Positions 1-9,000 of a stretch of DNA of 64,000 nt are shown here, piece after piece (position 1 is the stretch's first letter; each line of letters begins with the position of its first letter). The stretch lies in assembly GCA_010672785.1 (NCBI GenBank), contig JAAHFX010000009.1, positions 382,447 through 446,446 of the forward strand, in the 5' to 3' direction. The stretch comes from Sphaerospermopsis sp. SIO1G1 (GTDB lineage: Bacteria; Cyanobacteriota; Cyanobacteriia; Cyanobacteriales; Nostocaceae). Position numbers and translations under genes: made by a program. The notes under the pieces were generated by a model. That model made no database searches. It saw nothing but the letters and a program-made list of their open reading frames with translations, and had not been told where the DNA came from.

Positions 1-516
1 ATACAAATCAGTTAAAACAGTACCGAACAGAGAACCCAAATAGAACCAATTTCCGACCTTACCCCAGTTTCTGGACAGACACCAAATAGCAAAGGGTAAA
101 CCAATAGACTCTACAGGTAAATGGAACAAAGGTTCCCAACGTAACCAACCCCAATAAATAGCACCTGTGAGCCAACTCCAGCTAAAGCCTAATAGTAAGT
201 CTCCCCATAAATAGGTTTGAGGACGCGACATTAATTTTAAACTCAGCCAAATCCAAAACCCTGTGATCCCTAAACTCAAACTTGGTAGCGATCGCACTAG
301 AGGCGCTTCTATAAATACTGGAACAGAGACTAAAAACACTGCTGCTGCAAATATCAACCAACTCTGTCGAACCTTCCTGGTGCTTGGTAGAGAAGGCGAT
401 AGGGTAAGTGTAGACTCTAATTTTTTAATGCCTACGTGCTGAGTGCTAGTAGGTTTTAGATTAGTTTCTATAGAAGAGTTTGCTGTAGTGTAGGATGACA
501 ACGTATGATTAATCAA
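1..516 (-). CDS. DUF3120-type membrane protein (3' end outside window)
   Basis: The minus frame is open from a TTG at 514-516 to the left edge, giving 172 codons with the C-terminus missing. No ATG is available; an in-frame TAA lies just upstream, so TTG is the best start. The first 50 residues are polar. They are followed by hydrophobic segments and the stretches FIEAPLVRSLPSLSL and GDLLLGFSWSWLTGAIYWGW, then WEPLFHLPVESIGLPFA, which I recognise as typical of the cyanobacterial DUF3120 membrane family. Function is unknown in the family. Confidence in the reading frame is high; the family name is from memory. Confidence 0.75.
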   Translation of the reverse strand, partial: MINHTLSSYTTANSSIETNLKPTSTQHVGIKKLESTLTLSPSLPSTRKVRQSWLIFAAAVFLVSVPVFIEAPLVRSLPSLSLGITGFWIWLSLKLMSRPQTYLWGDLLLGFSWSWLTGAIYWGWLRWEPLFHLPVESIGLPFAIWCLSRNWGKVGNWFYLGSLFGTVLTDLY

Positions 517-949
517 AATTTTTAATATTTGTTACTAAACTTTACTTATCTACAATATCACACCGTTAAATCCCCCCCAGGGGCATTTTGATTATACATG
601 AGTTAGTGATCATTTAGTAACTAGTACCGCTTCACGGAAGTCAAAAGTCAGTGGTTGTGCAAAATGAGGGAACAGGGTGCAGGGTGCAGAGAGCAGGGTG
701 CAGGGTGCATGGAGAAAATTGTCATTGTGGTGACAGAGATTGTGCTAATGTACTTATGGTCAGTGGATAAAATGAGGCTTTTGATGCTTTCCTGATGTTA
801 GATTGAGAGTATTAAAGAGTTAATTTTCCCCTCACCCCAACTCCCCCTCACACACCTATCTCCAAAATCTTTTCCAGAAAACACCTCATAATCATGGATT
901 AAGTTAAATAATTTGCTAGAATTACGAATCCATTTTGGGAGTATAGTTA
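517..949. other. Intergenic region with GGGTGCA array
   Basis: No gene seen in 433 bases. Positions 667-712 hold a degenerate array of GGGTGCA/GGGAACA heptamers. The flank reads GTGCAAAATGAGGGAACAGG, like one end of the short element at 5877-6002, so it may be a decayed copy. A small minus-strand reading frame at 798-1052 overlaps uppP and has no family features. Confidence 0.6.
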
Positions 950-1858
950 ATGACCACAATTTTAGAACTATGTAGTATAAATTTACTATCATCTCCACTG
1001 CTAACCGTGTCAGAAAATGCAGAGACACTGACCCCGGAATGGCTGCAAGCATTTATATTAGGTATTGTGCAAGGAATTACGGAATTTTTGCCCATCAGCA
1101 GCACAGCACATTTACTAATTTTTACCAGAGTATTTGGTTGGCAAGAACTAGGAGCAAAAGACTTTGTAGATGCGATTCAATTTGGTAGTGTCATCGCCAT
1201 ATTATGGTATTTCAGGGATTTAATTACTACTATTGTTAAAGGAGCAATCACAGCATTTCAATCCAAAGACTGGGAAAACGAAGAATGGAAAATTATGGTA
1301 GGAATTGCCGTTGGTACAATGCCAGCTTTGATTTTTGGTTTTTTCTTAAAAGATGTTTTACCTGATAGTGCCTTAATTATTGCTATAATGTCAGTCATCA
1401 TGGCAATATTACTTGGATTAGCTGAAAAAATAGGTACTCGAAAACGTGGTTTTGATCGCTTGCAAATTAAGGACGGTATTCTAGTAGGATTAGGACAAAC
1501 TTTAGCCTTAATTCCCGGAACTTCTCGTTCTGGTTCAACCTTAACAACATCACTATTTTTGGGTTTAGAACGTGATACAGCCGCCAAGTTTTCATTTTTG
1601 TTAGGTTTTCCCACCCTCACTGTAGCTACCTTATATAAAAGTCTGAGAATCTTCCAAGATTTTCAAGCAGGACAATTACCAGATAACATAGTTTTACTGT
1701 TAGTAATTGGCATTGTTTCCACATTTATTTTTTCTTATCTATCAATTGCATTTTTAATTCGCTATTTACAAACTAAAAATACCTTTGTATTTGTTTGGTA
1801 TAGACTAGCTTTTGGTATAGCGATTTTAGTGGCGATCGCTAACGGTTGGCAAGGGTAA
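950..1858 (+). CDS. uppP: Undecaprenyl-diphosphatase UppP (BacA)
   Basis: Integral membrane phosphatase that recycles undecaprenyl pyrophosphate to the monophosphate carrier for peptidoglycan and envelope polysaccharide synthesis; it also confers bacitracin tolerance. The 302-residue product carries the two family signatures: QGITEFLPISSTAHL at residues 41-55 (catalytic Glu and Ser region) and PGTSRSG at 189-195, with hydrophobic helices throughout. The first 30 residues are an extension relative to the usual 265-275 residue enzymes. The ATG at 950 has a GGGAG ribosome site about 8 bases upstream, supporting this start. It ends directly in a heptamer array. Confidence 0.95.
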   Translation: MTTILELCSINLLSSPLLTVSENAETLTPEWLQAFILGIVQGITEFLPISSTAHLLIFTRVFGWQELGAKDFVDAIQFGSVIAILWYFRDLITTIVKGAITAFQSKDWENEEWKIMVGIAVGTMPALIFGFFLKDVLPDSALIIAIMSVIMAILLGLAEKIGTRKRGFDRLQIKDGILVGLGQTLALIPGTSRSGSTLTTSLFLGLERDTAAKFSFLLGFPTLTVATLYKSLRIFQDFQAGQLPDNIVLLLVIGIVSTFIFSYLSIAFLIRYLQTKNTFVFVWYRLAFGIAILVAIANGWQG

Positions 1859-1859
1859 A

Positions 1860-1922
1860 TCAGTTATCAGTTGTCAGTTATCAGTTATCAGTTATCAGTT
1901 ATCAGTTATCAGTTATCAGTTG
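1860..1922. repeat. TCAGTTA/TCAGTTG heptamer array
   Basis: About nine tandem copies of TCAGTTA with TCAGTTG variants immediately after the uppP stop codon. The same unit recurs at 50375-50458, 53882-53911 and 55921-56044. It is a short tandemly repeated repetitive sequence of the type known from heterocystous cyanobacteria. Confidence 0.95.
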
Positions 1923-1923
1923 T

Positions 1924-2012
1924 CACCAATCACCAATCACCATTCACCAGTCACCATTCACCATTCACCATTCACCATTCACCATTCACCATTCACCATT
2001 CACCATTCACCA
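1924..2012. repeat. CACCATT/CACCAAT heptamer array
   Basis: About twelve tandem heptamers (CACCAAT, CACCAGT, then CACCATT) ending one base before the ATG at 2013. The array is open in the frame of the downstream gene, so an upstream ATG at 1920 would add 31 residues of a seven-residue period (core HHSPFTI). Confidence 0.95.
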
Positions 2013-3335
2013 ATGATTATTAATCCTGCAAAAATTACTAAAGTTATGCCTGAATCAATTGCAGAAGAAATTGGTTTTGAACCTGGTGATGCAATTGTGG
2101 CGATTAATGGTACTCAACCTAGAGATTTAATTGATTATCAGTTTTTGTGTGCAGATGAAATTTTAGAATTAGAAGTATTAGATACACTTGGTAAAACCCA
2201 TCATCTTGAAATTGAAAAAGATTATGATGATGACTTAGGCTTAGAGTTTGAAACAGCCTTATTTGATGGTTTAATTCAGTGTAATAATCACTGTCCATTT
2301 TGCTTCATTGATCAACAACCACCAGGGAAAAGATCGAGTTTATATTTTAAAGATGATGATTATCGTCTGAGTTTTTTATATGGTTCTTATTTAACCTTAA
2401 CGAACTTACCAGCAAAAGAGTGGCAGCGTATAGAACAAATGCGGTTATCACCTCTCTATGTATCTGTTCATGCAACAGAACCTGAAGTGAGAATTAGACT
2501 CTTAAAAAATCAACGTGCAGGACAGATATTAGAACAAATTAAATGGTTTCAAGACAGACGTTTACAAATTCACGCCCAAGTAGTCGTTTGTCCTGGTATT
2601 AATGATGGTAAGCATTTGGAAACAACCCTCAGAGATTTAACATATTTTCACACAGGAAATATACCAGCAGTTGCCTCAATAGCAGTTGTTCCCGTGGGTT
2701 TAACAAAGTTTCGCCCCCAAGAAGATGAACTTGTACCTGTAACTAGAGAAAAAGCCAAAGAAGTGATATCCCAAGTTAAATTACTCTGTCAAGAATTTCA
2801 ACAGAAATTTAACTCTCATGTAGCCTGGTTAGCAGATGAATGGTTTTTAATAGCTGGGGAAGAATTACCCAGTGAAACAGAATATGAAGAATATCCTCAA
2901 ATTGCCAATGGTGTAGGTTCAATTCGCTTATTTATTCAAGAGTTTACTCATGTAGCTCAAGAATTATTACCAGCCAAAATATCATCTCCTAAAAAGTTAA
3001 CTTGGGTAGTTGGTAATGCAGTAGAAATAGCTTTTAAACCATTAGTAGAACAGTTGAATAAAGTAGAAGGTTTAGAAGTGAATATGCGAGCCTTATCTAG
3101 TAATTATTGGGGGCAAAGTATCAGTGTAACAGGATTATTAACCGGGCATGATTTATTATTTCATCTCCAAGGAGAAAACTTAGGTGATGGAATTTTATTA
3201 CCAAGTGTGATGTTAAAACATGGAGAGTTAATATTTTTGGACGATATGGGTGTCACGGAAGTATCTGAACAACTAAATACCGTAATATTACCAGTGGCAG
3301 GAGTCGAAGATTTAATTAATACTTGTTGTCAGTAA
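2013..3335 (+). CDS. TIGR03279-type radical SAM/PDZ protein (DUF512)
   Basis: Cyanobacteria-specific putative Fe-S oxidoreductase of unknown substrate. The N-terminal 65 residues form a PDZ-like domain (PESIAEEIGFEPGDAIVAING). A radical-SAM-type CX3CX2C cluster follows: Cys90, Cys94 and Cys97 in CNNHCPFCFID. The C-terminal half matches DUF512, with GNAVEIAF and GILLPSVMLKHGELIFLDD. I chose the ATG at 2013 (440 residues, starting MIINPAKITK) rather than the in-frame ATG at 1920. The extra 31 codons are entirely heptamer repeat and have no counterpart I know of in the family. Whether the repeat is ever translated is an open question. Confidence 0.88.
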   Translation: MIINPAKITKVMPESIAEEIGFEPGDAIVAINGTQPRDLIDYQFLCADEILELEVLDTLGKTHHLEIEKDYDDDLGLEFETALFDGLIQCNNHCPFCFIDQQPPGKRSSLYFKDDDYRLSFLYGSYLTLTNLPAKEWQRIEQMRLSPLYVSVHATEPEVRIRLLKNQRAGQILEQIKWFQDRRLQIHAQVVVCPGINDGKHLETTLRDLTYFHTGNIPAVASIAVVPVGLTKFRPQEDELVPVTREKAKEVISQVKLLCQEFQQKFNSHVAWLADEWFLIAGEELPSETEYEEYPQIANGVGSIRLFIQEFTHVAQELLPAKISSPKKLTWVVGNAVEIAFKPLVEQLNKVEGLEVNMRALSSNYWGQSISVTGLLTGHDLLFHLQGENLGDGILLPSVMLKHGELIFLDDMGVTEVSEQLNTVILPVAGVEDLINTCCQ

Positions 3336-3397
3336 AGAGTTAACGGTGATCACCTACTAGGTTGTACTGCTTACTATTTACTGTTGACTGTTCGATT

Positions 3398-3570
3398 TTA
3401 AACAGTTGTTAAATTGCCATTAGTGTCAACTTCAGGTAATGTCTGTATCCCCCAAGAAACTAAATCTTGCTCATAGCGAAAGTCATCTCAAGATGCTCAA
3501 CACCAGTGAGTGTGGAAACTAATAGAACAGCCATATTTACCCTCAGTTGACACCAGTGGTTAAATTGCAT
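3398..3570 (-). pseudogene. Small broken gene, one-base deletion near 3485
   Basis: On the minus strand an ATG at 3568-3570 opens a frame reading MAVLLVSTLTGVEHLE. The natural continuation, DDFRYEQDLVSWGIQTLPEV and onward to a TAA at 3398-3400, is in the next frame. Restoring one base near 3485 gives a single 57-residue protein across the 173-nt span. I do not recognise the family. The composition looks protein-like on both sides of the break, which is why I call it a decayed gene rather than noise. Confidence 0.4.
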
Positions 3571-3583
3571 ATTAGCAATTACC

Positions 3584-5623
3584 ATGAATAACAAGATTAA
3601 CATTCCAAATCAAATCACATTTAGACTATTTAGTTGCCTATGTTTAAATGTGAACTTATTGATAATTAATATTTGGGGAGTCTCTCCAGTCTATGCAGAT
3701 AATAAACTAGAAGTATCTCATGTAATTACAAATCAAGATCATCACCAAACACTAAACATTAACCCTTTCGCTATCAATAAACCTCAAATTACAAGACAAA
3801 ATTTTCAACAAGACATTGACTTACTACAAAGAAAATATAAACTTGATGTTATTTCTACTTCTAATCAACCCATTAGTCGTAAACAAGCAATAGCTTTACA
3901 ACGAGAATTAGAAAACTTAATTGGTAGAGTTGAAAGTGCTTATTTAGCTGCTGCTGTTAATCGTAGTCAAAAAAATCAATCTAGTCGTAGAAATGTTAAA
4001 TCATCTCAACCAACAACAAATTCTAGTTTCAATGAAACTTTAGCCAAAGCTAGAGAAGTAGTCAAAAATATCCCAGTTTTAATTGCCAAAAAAGAATATG
4101 CCTTAGTACGTCAGCAGTTGTTAGAAACAAAGTTAAACCTGTGGCAAAAATTTCCAATTGATCAGCGGGTAGCTCAACCAGAAACTCGTGCTGTGTGGTT
4201 AGATAGAGAAACAATAGTTAACGCCAAAAATGAAGCAGGATTAGCAAAAGTTTTTGACCGATTGGAACAAGCAGGAATTAACACAGTATTTTTTGAAACT
4301 GTAAACGCCAGTTATACTATTTATCCTAGTCAAATTGCCCCAGCACAAAATCCTTTAATTAAAAATTGGGACCCTTTAAAATCAGCAGTAAAATTAGCTC
4401 ATACTAGAGGGATGGAATTACACGCCTGGGTGTGGGTATTTGCGGCTGGTAATACTAGTCATAATCAAATTATCGGTATTGATGATAACTATCCAGGTCC
4501 GGTTTTAGAAGCTAATCCTGATTGGGCAAACTATGATCACAGGGGTAAAATGATCCCCATTGGTCAAAATAAACCTTTTCTAGATCCGGCTCATCCTCAA
4601 GTGAGAAAATATCTATTAAATTTGTATAGCGAGATTATTAATCGTTATCAAGTTGATGGATTACAACTAGACTATATTCGTTATCCTTTTCAAAATCCTT
4701 TTGTAAATAGAACCTATGGTTATGGTAAAGCCGCAAGGGAAAAATTTAAACAGGAAACTAATGTAGATCCGATTAATATTAGTCCCCGTCAGAGGCAGTT
4801 GTGGCAAAAATGGACAGCCTTTCGGACAGAACAAATTAATAGTTTTGTCGCAGAAGTAGCCCAGTTATTAAGAAAAAAGAATCCAAGTTTAATCTTATCT
4901 GTAGCTGTTTTTCCTTTACCAGAATATGAACGAGTTCAAAAAATTCAACAGCATTGGGAAGTATGGGCCAGAAGAGGAGATGTAGATTTAATTGTACCCA
5001 TGACCTATGCTTTGGATACTCGCCGCTTTCAAAAATTAGCTCAACCTTGGATTAATTCTCGTAAATTGGGTTCTACTTTATTAGTTCCTGGAATTCGTTT
5101 ATTGTCTTTACCTACCTTGGGTGCATTTGATCAATTACAATTATTAAGAGATTTACCTGTAAGTGGTTATGCTTTATTTGCAGTAGATAACTTTAATGAT
5201 GAATTAGATCAAATGTTGGCAAGCACTCAAGGTAGAATCAGACGTTCCTATGTTCAACCTATTCCCCAACGTCAACCCTTTAGAACAGCAGCTTTTCGCT
5301 ACGCTGCTTTACGTCAGGAGTGGCTATTGTTAATAGACAATGATCGTACATTTATCAATTCCACAACTGCTAGGATTGATTTTAAAAATCACTCTCAAAA
5401 ACTACAAAATGCGTTAAACCAACTAGCAGCTTTACCTTCTGTTAGTAATTTTATCAGTGCCAGAGCAGAACTGGTTCGGTTTAAAACTAATTTTAATAGT
5501 TTAATGACTTCAGTGGACAAAACTAACCCTTATCGAGTGAAAGTATGGGAAAATAAACTACTGACTATTGAAAGATTACTACGCTATGGAGAAAGGAAAG
5601 TTTTAAACAGTGGTTCTAAGTAG
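3584..5623 (+). CDS. Secreted GHL10-type glycoside hydrolase
   Basis: Predicted exported hydrolase of 679 residues. Residues 1-39 form a signal peptide (hydrophobic LCLNVNLLIINIWG, ending SPVYADN). The 60-185 region is a low-conservation linker with coiled-coil character. Residues about 200-500 form the GHL10 barrel (PF02638), starting ETRAVWLDRE. Family motifs include GLQLDYIRYPFQNPF, in which the Asp is a likely catalytic or substrate residue, LHAWVWVF, and DVDLIVPMTYA. The C-terminal 100 residues are family-external and alpha-helical. The natural substrate is unknown; GHL10 proteins are generally placed in cell-wall or polysaccharide turnover. Confidence 0.85.
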   Translation: MNNKINIPNQITFRLFSCLCLNVNLLIINIWGVSPVYADNKLEVSHVITNQDHHQTLNINPFAINKPQITRQNFQQDIDLLQRKYKLDVISTSNQPISRKQAIALQRELENLIGRVESAYLAAAVNRSQKNQSSRRNVKSSQPTTNSSFNETLAKAREVVKNIPVLIAKKEYALVRQQLLETKLNLWQKFPIDQRVAQPETRAVWLDRETIVNAKNEAGLAKVFDRLEQAGINTVFFETVNASYTIYPSQIAPAQNPLIKNWDPLKSAVKLAHTRGMELHAWVWVFAAGNTSHNQIIGIDDNYPGPVLEANPDWANYDHRGKMIPIGQNKPFLDPAHPQVRKYLLNLYSEIINRYQVDGLQLDYIRYPFQNPFVNRTYGYGKAAREKFKQETNVDPINISPRQRQLWQKWTAFRTEQINSFVAEVAQLLRKKNPSLILSVAVFPLPEYERVQKIQQHWEVWARRGDVDLIVPMTYALDTRRFQKLAQPWINSRKLGSTLLVPGIRLLSLPTLGAFDQLQLLRDLPVSGYALFAVDNFNDELDQMLASTQGRIRRSYVQPIPQRQPFRTAAFRYAALRQEWLLLIDNDRTFINSTTARIDFKNHSQKLQNALNQLAALPSVSNFISARAELVRFKTNFNSLMTSVDKTNPYRVKVWENKLLTIERLLRYGERKVLNSGSK

Positions 5624-5720
5624 ATAGGCGTTAAAAATTGTCGTTATAATCAGGCAGAGTGCAGGAGGAAAGAGATTTGTAGCCTTGTTTACTTTTCGTT
5701 ACATAATATCGAATTATCAC

Positions 5721-5812
5721 ATGACTTACGCAAAACCTAGTTCAAAGACTGTCATTGCGACGTGAGGAAGCAATCTCCAACCCAGACATTTTGTAAAAAT
5801 ACGTAAGTCCTA
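5721..5812. mobile_element. MITE-like element, GGACTTACGCA family (copy 1)
   Basis: Starts ATGACTTACGCAAAACC and ends ACGTAAGTCCTA. The ends are inverted repeats, and the interior carries GTCATTGCGAC and GAAGCAATC, shared with the copy at 31919-32045. Other copies lie at 28527-28620, 41198-41292 and 59219-59284. No coding capacity. Confidence 0.75.
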
Positions 5813-5876
5813 TTAAGCAATGAATTTAGTTATTTATTAATAATAGCAATAGACAGAGTGATGATGAGGCTATCAA

Positions 5877-6002
5877 ATTAAGTACCTGAGCAAAATTAAC
5901 TGGATATTTTTGGAATAAATAAAAATCTCTATTGCTCTTACCTGTTCCCTATTCCCTGTTCCCTCTCCTAAAGATGAAATTTATTTTGCACGACTACTTA
6001 TT
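5877..6002. mobile_element. MITE-like element, AAGTA/GCAAAAT family (copy 1)
   Basis: The left end AAGTACCTGAGCAAAAT and the right end ATTTTGCACGACTACTT form imperfect inverted repeats. A run of CCTGTTCCCTATTCCC heptamers lies inside, near the right end. A second copy in the opposite orientation lies at 49741-49865, and the right end alone recurs at 52346-52376. Confidence 0.6.
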
Positions 6003-6098
6003 AAACCTAAACATCCATAAACTGAAAAAACTGTTAACTATAACTCCTGATTTCTGATTAATTTTTGAAACCCTAATTATTTAGGAGTTAAAAAAAAT

Positions 6099-9000
6099 AT
6101 GCTCTACCCTAACTGTCTGAATATAGAAAATTTAGAAACAATCATTGACAATTCACCACTGATATTTACACCAGATGCAAACATCTTAGAAGTAATTGCC
6201 ATGATGGCTAAATCTGCTAAAGGTGTATTAGTAAAATCAGATGCACAGTTATTAGGATATCTCACCCAGCAAAACATCATAGAACTAATTGCCTCTAATA
6301 GAGAACTGAAAAATACCCCCATCACAGAAGTTATGCAAACTCCAGTGATGCAGATCAAACTAGCTCCAGAAAGTGACTTAGAAACATTAATATCCCAGTT
6401 ACATGATAAGCAAATTAAATTATGGGCAGTATTAGATCAGCAAGATAAACTCAAAGGAACAATTAGTCCAGATAGTATTTATGAGGCAATATTACCAACT
6501 CAAAAAACTATTCATAACCAGGAAGTGATAGGGATGTTGGGCATTAGAGAAAATGTCACAGAAACCAGGCGATCGCAAACTGCATTAGAAACAAGTGAAC
6601 AAAGTTTTCAATGTCTAGCTAAATCAATTACCCTACAGGAAGCTGAACAAAAATATCAAAACATTAATACAGTTTCCTCAGTTGGTATTTTTCGTTGTAA
6701 TCCTCAAGGAAATTGTATCTATGTTAATGATTACTGGCTAAAAATTACAGGTTTGGAAGTATCCTCAGCGATGGGTTTAGGTTGGATAGAAGCACTACAT
6801 CCTGAAGACAAAGAAAGGGTAATTCAAGAATTTAGATTAGCTGTAGATGAAAATCTTCCTTTTAAATCAGAATATAGATTAGTACATACTGATAATCATC
6901 ATACTTGGGTTTTAGGACAAGCTATTCCAGAATTCATCGCAGATGAAAAAGTAATTAGTTATATAGGTACATTTATAGATATTACAGATTGTAAAAAAGG
7001 ACAACTAGAACTAGCAGAAAAAGTTAAATTAGCTAATCTCAGGGCGACAATTGATACTATTGTGAACCAATCAGAAAATTTAATCACCATGATGGGTGGT
7101 TGCACAGATACCTTGGTTGCACATTTAGGAGTTGCTTTTGCACGAATTTGGACATTAAACCCAGAATACAAAATTCTCGAACTGCAAGTAAGTTCTGGTA
7201 TGTATACTCATGTCAACGGTTGTCATAGTCATATTGCTATCGGTAGGCAAAAAGTAGGTTTAATCGCTGCAAAGGGTAAGCCTGACTATAGCAACTTCTT
7301 GCTAGATGATCCTGACTTCAATGACAAAGAATGGGTAAAACGGGAAGGAATGAAATCTTTTGCTGGTTATCCATTAATTTTGGCAGGGAAAACCATCGGA
7401 GTCATAGCCATGTTTTCCCAACAACCAATGACTGAAACCACTTTTACAGCTTTGGGTGTAGTTGCCAATGAAATAGCAATTGGTATTAAGCGTAAACAAA
7501 CAGAAGCAGCACTAAAAAAAAGCGAAGAACGTTTCCGTAATTTGGTAGAAACCACCAGTGATTGTATTTGGGAAATGGACGAAAATTATGCTTATACATA
7601 CATCAGTCCCAAAATTACAGAAATTTTAGGTTATAAATATCAAGAATTGCTGGGGAAAACAGTTTTCGATTTAATGCCACCAATAGAAGCAAAAATTTTT
7701 CAGGAGACTTTAAAAACCATTTTCAGGAAAAATCAATCTTTTAAATGCCTAGAAACAATTAATCTGCACAAAAATGGCAACTTAGTATTTTTAGAAACTA
7801 GCGGCATTCCCATTTTTAATGCCAAAGATAAATTTGTAGGCTATCGAGGTATTGCTAGAGATATTACCACTCGTAAACAAGAAGCCGCAATATTAAGAGA
7901 TACTCAAAACAGATTACAGGCGATTTTAGATAACTTACCAGCTATTTTATATGTATTAGATACAGAAAATAGATACTTGTTAATTAATCAAGAATTTGAA
8001 AAAATATTCCACATCAGTCAATATCAGATAGTTGGTAAAAATATTAAAGATATTTGGCCACAAGAAGTAGCTGCAAAATTTATCCATGATAATCTCAAAA
8101 TTATAGCTGGTAATATTCCTAGAAGAGTTGAAGAATTTGTTCCTCTTGAGGATGGAACACATACATATTTATCAATTAAATTTCCGTTAAAAAATAAAGA
8201 TGGAATTAATTATGCTCTTTGTGCAATTTCTACAGATATCACAGAAAGAAAACTGGTAGAAAAATCTTTACAGAGATTACATAAAGCCATTGAAAGTACT
8301 GGTGATGGCATCAGTATTACAGATATTTCTGGTCAAGCTATTTATGTTAATCCAGCTTTTATAGACATATTTGATTATACAGAAAGTCAATTAAATAGTA
8401 GTGGTGGTATAGAAGCTAACTTCCTGAATAAAAATTTATTTAAAATCATTTTTGATACTGTGCAAAAAGGCCAATCTTGGCGTGGGGAAGTAGCCATGAT
8501 AACCAAGAATGGTGAAAATTTACAAATTGACTTACGCACGGATGCCATCAGAGATATTGATGGGAAAATAGTCTCTTTTGTCAGTATATATACAGATATT
8601 ACTCAGAAAAAAATTATTGAAGAAGGGTTAAGATTAAGAGATAGAGCAATGGCAGCAACTGGTAACGGAGTAGTTATTGCTGATGTTACTAGTCCAGGTA
8701 AGTCAGTAATTATATATGTTAATCCTGCCTTTGAAAACATTACAGGTTACACAGCTACAGAAGTATTAGGTCAAAATTTTCCTGTTGTTAGAGACGTTGA
8801 ACTTAATCAAAAATCTCTATCTCAACTCAAAAAAGCAATGGAAACTGGAAAAAACTGCACAGTGATTTTGCGTAATTATAATGATAATCATACTCAAGAT
8901 AGTAACTTATTTTGGCATGAATTAAGTATCTCTCCGGTATATGATGTGTATGGTTCACTGACACATTATATTGGTATTCAAAGTGATATCACTGAACATA

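Larger units (their letters stand above)
5624..6098. other. Intergenic region with two MITE-like elements
   Basis: No gene seen. Holds a GGACTTACGC-type inverted-repeat element (5721-5812) and an AAGTA...GCAAAAT element (5877-6002), listed separately. A TTAGGAGTT ribosome site for the following kinase gene lies at 6080-6088. Confidence 0.7.

Noticed and set aside
1860..2012. Possible CRISPR array
   Set aside because: Units are contiguous 7-mers without spacers; no cas genes are near.
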